Shown: positions 1-12,575, counted from the first letter of the stretch. The stretch is DNA of 64,000 nucleotides from Lindgomyces ingoldianus (GCF_010093535.1 NW_022985202.1:508910-572909), one strand, 5' to 3'. Notes: generated from the letters alone by a model not told the origin. A program made the numbers and translations.

Positions 1-323
1 TGCGAGCAGTGCTTCTTATAGGCTAAGAAGACTATTATAATAAGGAGGAATTAACTATTAGCGTTAATAATAGAGGAATTAGTTACATAACATTGCTGTT
101 ACTAGTAAGATTAACAACTGTAGATCTTATAAGGGGTATTATAACTTCCTAATTAGGTATAGTCTTTAGCTTTAGCGCAATTACTTCATAATACTTCAGT
201 TACTGTATCCGAACCGTACACCAACGTCATCTCTCCCGTACAGTTAGTTAGTAACAGCCGACTCTTCCGTAACTGTACTATACAACCTCCAAAAGGCTCC
301 GTAACTAACGGTTGGACACACTG
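1..323. mobile_element. hAT element family B, terminal part (runs off the window start)
   Basis: Positions 304-323 read ACTAACGGTTGGACACACTG, the exact reverse complement of the 20-bp terminal inverted repeat CAGTGTGTCCAACCGTTAGT that opens the complete family-B element at 44865-45521. The about 270 bases inward of it (reverse complement) also follow that element closely, with scattered substitutions, then diverge near position 55. The CAGTG start and the 8-bp target duplication of the complete copy place the family in the hAT superfamily. Because the match ends before the window edge, this copy may be longer than the 657-bp one. Its other end and its target duplication lie outside the window. 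Confidence 0.85.
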
Positions 324-1510
324 GCTACGCCGCTTCACCCACGCCCTTAATAACTACTAAAATAGTATTGTTCTTCTCGGACTTGTCTTTCCCCATTTCG
401 GGCTTTGCAGTAATACTCGGAGTGCGCTTAATTTCAATTTCTCTCTCAGCAATCCAGAAGGGGCCGGGCGTGCGAAAGGCCAAGTCCTTCATCCAGTTGA
501 AATGGGCACAGCCCGGGCATTGAATTCTGCTTACTTACCCCACGCAATACAAGGACTTCGTGTCCATGACGTTGAGAGAAATTCCTTTTCGCTAAATTTA
601 ACGCATTTGTATTTGATACTGTCTTGGAGGTATGTCAGCAGATCGTATTGTGCTGCATTTGGAAGGAAGAGAGCATATTCTGAGGATTCAGGGGTGTCCT
701 ACGCTGGCTGGGTGAGCGTACACCCTTGGCCACCTTTCCTAGGGTTCTGCGCCGGTTATGTAGATATGCCCTCTTCATTTCGTACACTGGAGATGCGCAT
801 TGATTTTTGCAGCCTCCTTATTTTCCTCATCTGATGACCAAGTGTGGAAGACCGCCTCTTCGTTTGACTCTGAACTCCAATGGTAGTAGGCAGATCTCGT
901 CACAAATAGTCTTATTTTTTTTTGGCTTTCGCATTGATTATAAAAACGGCTGACCCATGCGTACACTTCCTACCGCCCAAGGACGCCAACCGTGCCCGCG
1001 ATGGGTGCAATTGCATAGGAGGGGTAGTACTGGTTGATAGTCATTGAATCCCTTGAGAAATTTCAGGATGTGGAACACTACTTGCAAATTTGATAGAAAT
1101 AGATGGAATACTGGTGATATTGCCCTGAAAGGGTTGCGAAGCATCACCCTCAAGCGATGATTTAAGTCGGAGTTCGTCGCCCTCATTGGGCGGTGCTTCT
1201 CGGGGGCTTAGGACGTGGGTGGTATCTATTATTTTCGCCCCGAGAGGTTCAAAACTTTATGTCTCTAGCGATGGTTCATCTTGGCTACTTGGAGTCCCTA
1301 GACATTGGTTTCGTTTCCATCCATAGTCATAGCGGCGGTGAAGAGCTCTCGAACCGAGCCCATTACCCGCATCAATGCTTTTCGCTTGAATGGAATATCT
1401 GAAAATTGGATATTGAACGTAATATTTGTTGTCCCAGCCTTGGCAGCAGCGCACAACTCATAAAGTGGCCCGCACAGATTTCCTCCTGGTACTGCAGTCA
1501 CTTCCTCAAT
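324..1510. other. Gene-poor stretch with a coding-like fragment cut by a hAT insertion
   Basis: No family was recognised here. On the minus strand an open frame covers roughly 1298-1522 (residues such as IEEVTAVPGG and AAKAGTTNITF). It runs up to the left end of the hAT element at 1511, so its N-terminal part uses element bases. Removing the element and one target-duplication copy joins this frame to LTALFVIIR encoded just beyond 4597, with no start codon visible. It therefore looks like one exon of an interrupted gene of unknown function. A second minus-strand frame at 938-1186 has no recognisable motif. Confidence 0.35.
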
Positions 1511-4500
1511 CAGCGTGCCCAATAGGCCGTACTACTGACAGTACTGAGTACGGTGTACGGTTGATTTAGACTGTACGAACGTACAGCAATCTTCTGTTAG
1601 TGCGTACAATAGCTGTTGCCCTAAGTACTGTCTGTAGTACAGTGTACAGTTAGCATTTTAGAATAGCTTGTAAGGCTTAATTTAGTGTTTTAAAAAGCCC
1701 TTGCTAGAGAAGCTGCTATAAAGGGCTAATTAGTAGAAAATCTTATGTGTAACACTAATTTAGCTGCTTAAAGGAGACTTTGTCTACTTATCTAAATAGT
1801 ATAGCTTATTAAAATTAGAATAATGCTTATTACTAACTACTTTTTATTATAAAATTACTTATCTACACGCTTTATAGCTTTATAGGCCTTATTAAGTTAA
1901 TCTAGTGTTGCTGTTATACACTTTATAAAGTCTTAAAGGCTTAAAAAATTAAAAGTAATTTATAATACTTTTACTAGCTTATTTTATAAGGCTACACTAC
2001 TTACTAGTAATAAGTAATTAAAAAAGTACTTAGAAAAGTGTAATTATAATACTAGCACTAAGTTTAAGATTAACTAAAGTAATATATAGCTATTAGATTT
2101 AAAAGAGGCTCTACTAGCTATGTAATTAAGTTACTAGGTAAAAAATAAAAAAATAATAAAAAGTAACTATAAAGTCTTAAAAGTGTAGCTTTATAAAGCA
2201 GATTTAATGCTATATAAGAAGTAAAGTAAAGTTATACACCTTTAGCTCTACTATTAGTGCTATAAGCAACATTATAAAGGCGCTGTAAAAGTAGTTAATA
2301 GTTATAACTATATAGTAAAGCATTTATAAAAAAAGTATAAAGTTAATATTAATAAAAAGCTTTTACTTAATAGCTCTTAAGCTTCTTAGCACTTATAAAA
2401 GGCAGCTAAAGTAGGAGTAGTAGGCTTGTTACACAGGCTATCTTATATACCTTAGCAGGAAGGCCCTCTGCGCAGTGCCCTAGTAGATTAGGTTATAGTG
2501 CAGGATTAATTATTTAAAAACACTATTTTTATAAAAACTTAAGGCTTTATTAGCTAGAATTACATAAATCTTTTTACTACTTTTTTATAATTATACACTA
2601 CACTTTCTACTAATATTTAGAATGTATTTATATAGTAGAAGTAAGAGATTTTAATAGTACTAAATTTAGCATTATTAAAAATTATGTTAAGTGTAGATAT
2701 ATAAAGTAGTAAAAATTACTTTTTGTTTCTTACAGTAGTAGCTTATTTTATTAGTAAGTATGCATAGGCTACTATTACTACTTTTCTACAACACTAACTC
2801 TGCTAAATGCTTTATATAAATAATAAAATCTTTTTATTAAATTTAAAAACCTTTATAGTAACTATACTAAAAGTGTGTAAGCTTTTAAAGTAGCTACTAC
2901 TATTATTAAATATAATATTATGTTAAAATTTAGTTACTTTATTAGAGATAATATGTTAAATAATAATAATAAGCTTATTTAAAGCTTTAATAATTACCTA
3001 AATCTACTATATAAGCTTAACAGGCAGCACTAAATCTGCTGCGCTAGCCACACTATTTAGGTAGTTATAAAGGCTATTATATATAGTAAAGGTGTTACTA
3101 AATTTAAGCAGAAGCTTACTAGAGCTACTCTTTATAATTAATTTAAGCTATATAAAAAGCGCAGTATTATTAAGTGTCTTTATAATCTTATAAACAGCAT
3201 CTTAGCCTTACATAAGCACATAAGGCTTTTTAACACTATATAAAAAGACCTAGCTAAAGAGGACCTTATTTAGGAGTTTAGTACACTTAATTTTGTACAT
3301 AATAGTAGAGTACACTAGCACTTAGTATATTTTATGCTCCTACGCTGCTTTAAGCTTAAAGAGGTAATTAGCTACTTCTAAAAGCAATAAAAAGGCTTTT
3401 TTAATACTAAGAATAAAGCTTACTATACTAGATTTAACACCTTATTAGATCTTATAACTAAAGATAATTAGGATAAGATTAAGCGCTTTATAAGCTTTTT
3501 AAAAAAGTTTTATTAAATAATAAAAAAACTTAAAGGTAATAGCTTATTTAGCTTACTTTAGTAAATAATTATAAAGCTATAGTGCCTTTAAATTTACTTT
3601 AATTAGATAAGTAACACTTTTACTAATAAGCTTAGCTTTTTTTACTTTAAAAGTGCTGTCTAGTTTAGCTATTAGAAGCTTATAACCTACTAAAGTAAGC
3701 TAATTCTTAAGCCTTTAGCCTTATATTATGTAGTAGTAACTATACTTTATTTTTAGCTGTAATTACTATAGTTTTAAACCTACTAGCGCTATTATAAGGC
3801 CTAAATTAATAAAGTAACTTAGTTAATAAAGATAATCTTTACACAGTATGTAAATGCTAAAGATAAAAATAAAAATAAAAATAAAAATAAAGCTAAGGCT
3901 TTATTTTTAAAGCGTTATAAACTACTTAGTAGTAACTATTATAATATTAATTATAAAAACTGCCTTGCTGTTAACCTCTCTCTTATAATAAATAAGCGCT
4001 TATATAAGTGTAAAAGGCTATTAAATAAGCTATAATTCTACTATAACACTATACACCCTAATCTTTATAAGAATTACTTATTACTACATAAAGATTCTCT
4101 ATAGTAGTAGCTTACTAGAGGTAAATTAAGCTATTTTATTTTTTATAAAATTGCTTTTAATTTCCTTACTATCCTAGCTATAAGCTATAAGTGTAAGAGG
4201 TGTTTTAGTGCTGCTAGCTATACTATAACTAATAATTATAACAACTTATTAGGTGTAATAATTAAGGCTATATAGCTGCAAAAGCACTAGATTAAACACT
4301 AAATAGTAAGAAGTAAGCTTCTAGCTCTAGCTGCTCACGTTACTAAAGAAAATAGCCTTATAGGGAGCTATTAGGCCTTTAACTCTACCTCTTCTATAGT
4401 ATAGCGTATTAATAGTTATAATGTACATTAATTGTACAGTACTACCTGTACAGCTTATTTTAAACAGTGCGGTTACTGTCCGTACAGCTGCCTCTCCTCC

Positions 4501-4589
4501 TCACGACCGTACGTACGTACAGGCAATCTCGTCCGTACAGGCCTCAAAATCTCCTAATCGTACAGTAGTACGGACTGTTGGGCACGCTG
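1511..4589. mobile_element. hAT element family A, full-length (3,079 bp), heavily RIP-mutated
   Basis: The element starts CAGCGTGCCCAA at 1511 and ends with the inverted counterpart at 4589. The inverted ends share about 25 bp (CAGCGTGCCCAA, then CCGTACTACTG). It is flanked by a perfect 8-bp target duplication TCCTCAAT at 1503-1510 and 4590-4597, diagnostic of hAT transposases. Subterminal regions (1525-1640, 4420-4580) are full of GTAC-containing motifs that probably bind transposase. The interior is AT-saturated and has lost every long reading frame, with TAG/TAA in place of expected CAG/TGG, as RIP produces. Parts of 1810-2290 and 4255-4400 align with the shorter copy at 33178-34344, so this is the longer parent form. 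Confidence 0.9.
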
Positions 4590-4824
4590 TCCTCAATCCT
4601 TATAATAACGAAGAGCGCGGTGAGGTTTTGTTACCTCCTGTTATATGACATGAATCGACGTGCACATTTAAATTACCAGTAGAAATATTGCTGGTCTGTA
4701 TTGGCTGCTGTCCCCGTTATAGTGTGCCCGTATATGGCTGCGTCGGGACTGCCTCTTACTGTCATATTGGCATCATGAGGAATGCGTGAAGGTTACGGAG
4801 GTTTCCACATGCTGAATAATTCCC

Positions 4825-5500
4825 TCATCGGAGAATATTGTCCACATGACCTAAGGGGGGCTCTCTCGATCGGTTTCTCTCTTCGGCCACGGCCGAATGC
4901 GGTCTACCAAGTCCTTTGCACGTGAGGCTGAATGGTTTGTTAACCACGACAAAATTATGAGATACCCCATCCGGATCCCAAAGAACCCCTGGAAGGCACA
5001 AGAATCCCTCCGTTCCCAGAATGGCATCAGGGTGCTTGTGCACTAGCTCTTTTACTGGGGCTGGATGCAACGCTTGATCATCCGAGAACATCAGTTTATC
5101 GAGGTCTCCCGAGGGTCTCCGAGAGGAAAACTTGTCTAAAGTCTCTGATATGATGGAGATCCATAATAATATTTGTATGTCCTGAGGTGGCTTTTGCGTA
5201 GGGGCTTACATCCTCCGGTTTGGGGTTGTGGTTTCTCTCGGCGGTGTGCGCTTCCAACACAGCCACATGTTCTCCGGGATCGGTTCTAGAATCTAATTTA
5301 TCAGACAGTAATGAGGAAAGCTCTGGGACAAAGTCTCTCATATTAGCATCACTATCAGCGTTTGCGAAGCAGCTCCTGGTTATCAATGCCACCGAGGAAG
5401 CGCTCCAATGTTGCTGTGACGAGATTAGCTCTATTCCCACGGCATTGGGAGCCACGATCGAGAGATTCATCTTGACGACGCTGTGTTTATGCCCTGGCAC
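4825..5500 (-). pseudogene. Decayed coding fragment of unknown family
   Basis: Two minus-strand frames read through this segment with ordinary protein-like composition. The first (about 5500-5100) contains IMDLHHIRDFRQVF. The second (about 5120-4825) contains DLDKLMFSDDQALHPAP and HPDAILGTEGFLCLPG. They switch frame at about 5105-5120, inside the near-duplicate TCGGAGACC/TCGGGAGACC, with no convincing splice sites, so a frameshift is likelier than an intron. I do not recognise the family. It lies about 230 bp beyond the hAT right end and downstream of an MFS-like remnant on the same strand, but neither fragment clearly continues the other. Confidence 0.35.
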
Positions 5501-5759
5501 AATCCGTGGGAGGAAGTCGGAGGTAGGCGAGAAGGTGTAGCTGATGGCGCACCGGGGTAGGAGTTTCCGGTTATTCCAGGTCTGAAAATATTCCCTGGAT
5601 TGAAGTTGGAATGGGAAGAAGGCAGGGAGTCGTAGAGAGTGCGTTGAGACGGCGCGATTTATCTCACTTCAATGAGGAACCATGCAGTTAAAGCCGATGC
5701 TGGGCGAAAGAGATAGAGGATGACGGAGATAATGGAAGTCATTCTGCCTTCGATGAGAA

Positions 5760-6020
5760 GCCATTTCCTGCCTTGGGTATGTAGATAATTGATCCACAAG
5801 ACTCCATACGAGATTCAATCCTCTGGGAGCAGCTACCAGAAGCGCGCTTCCGAAGAAGACAGCAATCCGAAATCCAAGTCCCCCTTGCATGTAGAGGAGA
5901 TTGAGACCGAGCACCATTCCGGCGACGAATTCGGCTTCAAGTACCCCGAGTCAAAGTCGGATGGCCAACATTCTAGCGAAGTTCTTCGTGGCGGACTGGA
6001 GTGCACACGCCCTCCAACTG
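5760..6020 (-). pseudogene. MFS transporter remnant (anion:cation symporter / allantoate-permease type)
   Basis: Read on the minus strand, this segment encodes ALQSATKNFARMLAIRL, a TGA stop, LGVLEAEFVAGMVLGLN, then GLGFRIAVFFGSALLVAA. That is the order seen in transmembrane segments 3-5 of fungal ACS-family permeases, where the usual text is NFAGLLAVRFFLGVFEAGFFPG ending in an R-I-A-x-F-F-G-S segment. The in-frame stop and the absence of the rest of the roughly 500-residue protein mark it as a relic. Assignment to the family rests on this one stretch. Confidence 0.5.
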
Positions 6021-7149
6021 GTCGTCACTGCGAATCAATCGTCAGTTGCAGTTCTCTACATCTGTTTCATCGAATAATTACGCTTCGCTAGCGTACCTTT
6101 CCTCCTACAATTCTTCGTCATCATACCCAACGGCAAATGGCAAATTCAGAAACATTAGGCATTCCATCTGCTTTTGCATTGCCCAAATTACTATGTCCGC
6201 CGATTTGAATAATTACATCAGCATGAGGAACGGCGAGAGGGATAAGTCGAATTTGCGGACTATCGTATGTCGTTAGCAATGCGGTAGAAAATGGAGAGAA
6301 ATGACGGTCGGAGGGATACCATCAGATCTCTCCGCGGCATAGTCGATGTACTCCGTCGCAAAGCCGACTTCTTAACCTTTCTCGGACTCGAACGTCATAG
6401 CTATAAAGCAGACCAGAAAGCCTTTTCACAATTGGCTGTCAGGCGGAGACTCGACGTCCCAGATGCAGTTCCTGAAACTTGCGACGAGTGATGAAGGTTG
6501 AAATGTTACACTACTGCAGCTCTGAAAGTAAAGTTCTGGGGGCAGGGAATTATCGAGACAACACATCCTCCCATTTAAAATTCTTCTTTTCCTAAGGAAG
6601 CTGACCCATCGATCTGGAGCCTATTCCATGACTCGCGAGCTAGGTTGGAAATGCGAACCGGACTATCGGTGATAGATAAATAGGTGTTCGGATCCGTAGT
6701 GAGATGGTAAAGTTAAAACTGCAGCAAAGTGGGGGAAGTGGCACCACCCACGATCGGCTAGGGTTAGCTCCGGTTGAGATGGGCATTTGTCCCGGCACCA
6801 TGGGTTCTTTGAGCGGAGCACCAAGAGAATGGTTAGTGGAAGTGAAATTTAGGCAAGGCGAAAGGGACGAAGAAAATGGGGACAAAATTCTAGTGGGGAA
6901 GGATCTCGGAACTTGCACGGCAAACTTACCATAAATTTTATCTAGCGTCTTCGTTGAAGCAATTTAGATTTGGAATGCCCTTGTCTGGGTAGGGCGCAGT
7001 TGTTGGAAGAGTATGATGGCTGATCTAATATTGAGATTGATCAAATTATATTAGGTACTTACATCTTTTGAGTGTGGACATAGCAACACCGAAAACGCCA
7101 GTCGCATGCAATGGTCTATGTAGAAGAAAACAACAACCGCCCATCTCCG
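6021..7149. other. No supported gene
   Basis: Short open frames occur on both strands (for example 6291-6491 plus, and 6640-6934 on either strand), but none carries a family motif, consistent splice sites or a long frame. The final part is probably the 3' flank of the minus-strand monooxygenase ending at 7150. Confidence 0.5.
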
Positions 7150-9328
7150 TCATATATCGCATAGAAATTGTTCATAATACTCATCCATCCACCTCACCGC
7201 GCTCAACCCACTCTCTCTACTCCCGTTCGGCCACCGTCGTAGTGTGCCGACATATCCATCAGGCCTGACATTGAGAACGACCACTTCATCTTCGTCCAAA
7301 CCATCTAGCCACTTGTCCAGACATTTCTGCTTGCGGGTATCTTTATCCGGGCAATCGTCCAGGTAGAAAGTCCATCTCGAATCTCGTAGAGTCGCTGGAA
7401 GATCTTCAATCTCGATCTCATATCGTGGCATATCCGTGACCAATGCATACGTGAAAACACCGCTCACTGGGGTGTACCGCTCCGGACACACAAACTCGTC
7501 ATGTGGTGCGGCTAATGGCGGCTGAATGGTGTATGACGCGTTTCCAGCTAGGGTAACTCGTCCGACATAGCATGACATAGACTGATGCATGTTACACACA
7601 GCATCTAAGAATGGCTTTGCAACGTGCACGTCGCGGCAAAAGAAATAAATGCGGAACTGCCCTAGTGCCGGAATGTCGGTCTGGATGTCGACAGGGTTGG
7701 CGTCGATGAAACGCGTGACCTTGGCTGGAGGAAGTAGGTATCCTGGTCTAAGCTGTCCCAGGCCGTGGCCTTTGGATGGAATGTTCAAGACGTTGTAGTC
7801 GTAGTTGACGCCATACCCTGAGATGAAGGCCTGGTGCTTCACGAAGTTCGCTGCCAGGGCCTCGGGGTCGCCGGCCGCAAAGGCATTGGCGTGCTCGAAA
7901 TCGAAATTGACTAGATCTTCTGCAATCTTCTTGCGCTCCAGCTCGTACGTTGCGAGGAGGGCTGGCTTGGCGAGACCGCGAACAGCAAAGTTGAGCTTCC
8001 AGGCGAGGTTCCAGGCGTCATGCATTGAAGTGTTCATTCCTTGGGCAGCTTTGGGCGAGTGGGTATGGCTAGCCTGTACAGAGTTAAGGATGATCAACAA
8101 AGATGTGCAGTGTAACTCACATCTCCGGCAATGAACACCTTTCGATCGTGATCCGTAAATCTGTTGGCTACTCGCTGTCCAATCTTATAGCGACTGAACC
8201 ATTCTGCACCGAGTTAGCCACCTACTCTCCGGATCGACAGAAGTGCTGGCTCACCAATACTCCTCCACTGAAGGCTGTACGGATTCATGATCTCCTGAGC
8301 GCGCTTCATGACGAACTCCTGTGTGAGCCGTTCTCTGGCCGTGCTCTCCTTTGTATCCGGCTTCAGTTCAATGTACAATCGCGTCAGATTCCTCTCACGG
8401 GGGATCATTAGGATCGAGCCAAGCTCCTCCGAGTGCACGATAACCTTGCTCCAGATGTCGGGAAAGTCTGTATCCAGCACTCCATCCAAAACGCCCCAAA
8501 TGGCGTCGTAGGAAGCACCCACTGGCCGGGCGTCTGGCAGGCACTTGCGCACTTGCGAATGCGCACCGTCACACCCAACCAGGTAGCGCGTTCCATATGT
8601 CCTCTTGGTGTGGTCGGCCTGCTTGCACGTGATCTGCAGCGGCCTGACCTTTTGGGGAGTATAGTCAAAATCGACAAACACCGTTGCCCGCTCCACGTCG
8701 ACCCCTCGTTCCTTGAGGTCGTCGTGGAAGAGCTGCTCCACCATCCCCTGGTGCACGAGGAGGATGTAGGGGTCGAGCAGGTCGACAATAGGCGGGTAGT
8801 GGATCTCGCGGCCAGTGCGACGCAGCGACTGGTGGGGGGTCGACTTCCAGAAGGCAATGTCGTATATCCTCACGCCCTTCCGCAGCAACGGCTCGGCCAG
8901 GCGCATCTGGCGCAGGGTCTCAATAGTCTTGGGCTGGATTCCGTCAGCGCGTCCCGTGGAAGTTCTGTCGGGCCGGTCGTCGATGATGCGTGTTTTGATG
9001 CCGTACCGCACCAGATTGTCCCTGCCCTTCTCGTCAGCGCGACTGCCCTCCTCGGGGCGTAAGGGAAGGAGCGAACTCACGCGAGCATCAGCCCTGCGGG
9101 CCCCGCGCCCACCACCACAACATCGCTGAGAGTATTTCGGTAGTCGTCTTCGTGAGAGACGGTCGACGATGTCGTGGACATGGACATGACATCGATGCTG
9201 CCGGAGCGCACAGAGTCTGTCTTCAGGCCCGGCGCCATCTTCTGGATCTTGGTCGACGACGACGACGTCGAGGGCGGCTTTTGCGAGGCACTGGAGCGCT
9301 TCATGAGGTCCCAGAACGAAGCGGTCAT
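7150..9328 (-). CDS. FAD-dependent phenol 2-monooxygenase-type hydroxylase
   Basis: Predicted flavoprotein aromatic hydroxylase that would hydroxylate a phenolic substrate using NAD(P)H and O2. The model has four exons on the minus strand (9328-9081, 9021-8255, 8203-8121, 8073-7150), three introns of 59, 51 and 47 bp with GTGAG donors, and 673 residues, normal for the family. The N-terminal Rossmann motif VVVVGAGPAGLMLA is at about residues 71-84. The NAD(P)H/FAD motif YLVGCDGAHSQVR follows, then the second FAD motif FIAGDASHTHSP, whose GD/ASH is split by the third intron. The end (VVLNVRPDGYVG, about residue 630) matches the thioredoxin-like dimerisation domain of phenol hydroxylases. About 68 Ser-rich residues precede the Rossmann fold, so a later start is possible. 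The substrate is unknown; neighbouring amidase, deacetylase and second hydroxylase suggest a catabolic island. Confidence 0.88.
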
Positions 9329-10089
9329 GCTGGCAAAAGCGTGGCACCTAAGAGATGGGACGAAAATGGGGGTGACGGAAGTCCGGGCAGGACCGCACTT
9401 TTGTTTCCTCTACGTCCCTTGGGCACTCCATGACGGCTCTTCGAGGCTCCCAGCGGACAATGCGGAAGAAAATGTTTTCAAAAATCGCAATTGATGGGGT
9501 GACAACGTCCGGGGACCCTGCGCACACCTCTCAAGAAAATGCTGATGTGCTGGGGTTGGGCGGTCTTGGCGGCCTCCGGTCGCCCTTGCATCACCCCCAC
9601 TGCTTGCTCCAAGGTTTTTGCAGGTCCTCGCTCTCCCAACTGCGGCATCCCGAGACCTCCCGGTACTGGACACCATTGGTGCGGCTCTAGCTCCCATCCA
9701 TGAAGCTTTTTGCATCTGCGGCCCTCTCCCGATCAGGAGTCCTTCCACAAATCTCCCCTTGAAAGGCGTGACGTCCTCCTGAATCCTTCTGCTGCACACG
9801 CCTCAACACCATCCGACCCATCGTGAAATGTCCAATACGAGCGCCCCTAGCCGGCTCGAGATTGCCCAGAGCAAGTGCCGGCTTCGTAACGAGGCCACCA
9901 AAGAGTCACACCGACAACCTCAACTCTCAGACTGACGTCTGCACACCGTTCTCTGTAATGCCTCCTACCTAGGTAATAGTGGATGCTGATGAGTCCGTCG
10001 CAATCTAGCCTCTGCAAGTCGACAGTTCGGGAGCCAAACGCTCTTCATGGAGAGAACCACAATGAGGCTGTTCGGGACTTGACAGCCGT
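9329..10089. other. Intergenic, no supported gene
   Basis: Overlapping open frames at 9410-9799 (minus) and 9430-9690 (plus) have no recognisable motif and conflict with each other. The stretch separates the divergently oriented monooxygenase and amidase relic and probably holds the promoter of the former. No specific regulatory element was identified. Confidence 0.45.
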
Positions 10090-12000
10090 AGGCCACGTGG
10101 ATGATATTCTCCTAATGCTCTTGTCTAGCGCTATGACCGCGGAGATGCTTTGCGCCGCCTATATCAGCCGGGAAGGCGTCAGGTCCCAAGCTCTCGGAGT
10201 CGCTTCGAGATGTATTCTTTCTGACCTGATTCTCACGCCATGACTTTGCAGGGCAATCGAAGCTCATCAACGTGTAACTCTTGCCTGAAACTTCCTCGGC
10301 CTTTCCCCAGGCGTGAACTGACCAGCTTAGACGAATTGGCGCGTGTTTGCTACCCGGATTGACCGAAGGGGCGGATCACGACTGATAATTCGCTAGCCTT
10401 ACCGAAATTCTTTTCGACGATGCCCTCAAGCGAGCCGCGCACTGGATGAATTTTCGAAGAGCATAGACGACTCGTGGGGCCACTACATGGAATCCCCATG
10501 ACGCCGAAGGACCAGTCTGATATCCAGGGGTACGACTGCACGCTCGGATATGTAGGACGTGCCTGCATGCCGGCTGCACAGGATTCCGTTTTGGTTTCGT
10601 TGTTGAAACAGATGGGAGCCGTAATCATCGCCAAGTCCAATCTTCCCCAAAGTATCATGGTAAGTCTCCAGCTCCCTCCGGACGTCTGAGACGTTCAGTT
10701 ATCGTTATCGTCACATTAAGCTCAAAACTACTCAAAGTAGTGCGAAACGGAAAACCCGATGTGGGGTTTAACAATTCACCCGAAGAATCCCGACTCTACA
10801 CCCGGCGGCTCTCCTAGCAGAGAGGGTGCGCTTTTGTTTCTTTGTAGTTCCGTTGTCGGATGGGGCACAGACATCGGTGGAAGTATCCGCATCCCTTCCC
10901 ACATGCTCGGCCTCTCTGGCCTGAAGCCGAGCGTAAGCCATGAACCTTTCCAGAACTTACCTACCCTAAACCAAGCCACTGGAGCCTATATGTTTCCTGC
11001 CGATATTCTGAGTCCACGACAACCGTATTATTGTCTGCTGATGGCACCGACAGGCCTCCCGTATCACACGGTGTTACAGTCTCGACGGAAGGCCAAGAAC
11101 ATGTGCCGTCGGTAGTTGGGCCCATGGCAGGAAGTCTAGGCTCCATCATCTCCGCCACCAATGCGGTCATTGCTGCAACACCATGGAATCTGGACCCCAA
11201 ATGATGTCCACCGCCTTGGCGAGATAATATGTTCAGAGACGTTCAGAGAAGACCTCTTGTGATTGGCGTTATGCATGACGATGGTGTTGTCAAACCTCAT
11301 CCGCCTGTAGCGCGAGTCTTGACAAGCGTCGTGTCCAAGTTACAGGCTGCAGGGCATGAAGTTATCCCTTGTTCCCCGGACAGTCTACATGAGGAGTGCA
11401 TTAATATTATGGTATCACGCCCGTCTTACCCTAATTTCTAATTTCACACGCGAGCCTATCTTCAGTTCAGGATCAATATTATACTGTGGATGGAGGAGAC
11501 GACATCCGACACGACGTTGAAGCTAGAGGCGAGCCTTTCATCCCCCATGTCGAGGCTCTCGTTAATCGCGGGAAACCAATCTCGGTCTACGCGTACTAGC
11601 AATTAAACAAGCAAAAGCCTGCGGCGCAGAAACGGTTTCGGGACTTATGGAACTCCACTGTGTCGCCGACTTCGGGGAGCACGATTGACGTACTCCTTTC
11701 TCCTGTGATGCTTCATCTAGCAGTGCCCTATCGTAAATGCCGATGGGTCGGTTACACGAAGATCTTCAATTTCGTCGATTACTCAGCTCTAGCCCTTCCG
11801 ACGGGTGAAGTCTCAATCGAGATTGATCATATGTCGGCTGCTACGATGGGCTCGTACAAGCCTAGGAACGAGCTTGACAAGTGGAATTGGAGTCTCTTTG
11901 ACCTTGAAAGTATGGCTGGCGTACGCATCGTGTTCAGGTTGTTGCTAGAAAGTTAGAGAAAGAGAAGGTACTTGGAACCGCCAAAGTTTATTATTGATAT
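10090..12000 (+). pseudogene. Amidase (acetamidase-like, amidase signature family), multiply broken
   Basis: Fragments appear in the correct order for a fungal amidase but in different frames: LTEILFDDALKRA, then ALDEFSKSIDDS, then PLHGIPMTPKDQ and LGYVGRACMPAAQDSVLV, AVIIAKSNLPQSIM, PMWGLTIHPKNPDSTPGGS, VGWGTDIGGSIRIPSHM, DQYYTVDGGDDI, LSPVMLHLAVPY, YSALALPTGEVSI and VVARKLEKEKVLGTAKV. The Gly/Ser-rich catalytic stretch reads GGSPSREGAL instead of the usual GGSSGGEGAL type. A conserved Trp codon near 10738 has become TAG, where it follows an intron starting at 10661. Further frame changes lie near 10430, 10480 and 11950, and a TAG near 11597. The gene is dead. Family assignment is firm, the original substrate is not. 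Confidence 0.85.
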
Positions 12001-12575
12001 GTTACTAAGGGCTTCGCCAACGCCATAAAGATTTGCGGCCTGCAAAGCATCAGCGTAAGTTCCCGGGGATTCCTAGATTACGCAGTTTCCATGATTGCTG
12101 CACATTGCCATTCACTAAACTGGATTTTTTTTACATGGAGATATCGATATCTTAGTACAACCCTCTGAGGACACATATGCCCTATGCTTGGTGAACGTTC
12201 GCATGCCGCCGTATTGCGGATAAATGCTCAATCTTAGTGTTGAATCCCTTCTCGATCAAGGACCTTGTGGTCTTTCCTGTGTTCCTTCGTGCAACAGCGT
12301 GAATCCCAGAAGTTCTATATCGCTCTAGTGAAGGGGCGGGAGCTAATGCACGCTCCCGTGATAAGAGAGTTGATATCACCCCCACCTTCGACATGCTGGT
12401 TGTTTTGTTTCCGTTGTACGACGTCCATCTCCGAAGCTAAGAGCGGGGTTATTGCCTCAGCAATCCTTAAGCGGGCAACTGTTTGCTCCTCAGAAAATTT
12501 CTAACCCTTTGTCTTCACATTTCGGGACGATTTCCTGCGGCATTTCCTGCCACGACCTTCAGTCAAGGCGAGATC
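12001..12575. other. Intergenic region upstream of the deacetylase-like gene
   Basis: No gene was recognised. Short frames on both strands (12182-12394 minus, 12265-12504 plus) lack motifs. The last few hundred bases probably include the promoter and 5' UTR of the gene starting at 12576. Confidence 0.45.

Noticed and set aside
8308..9494. Several long plus-strand frames across the phenol-hydroxylase gene
   Set aside because: They are antisense shadows of GC-rich coding exons and show no motifs.
9410..9799. 129-residue minus-strand frame upstream of the monooxygenase
   Set aside because: Low-complexity Arg/Gly/Ser text with no motif and a conflicting frame on the other strand.
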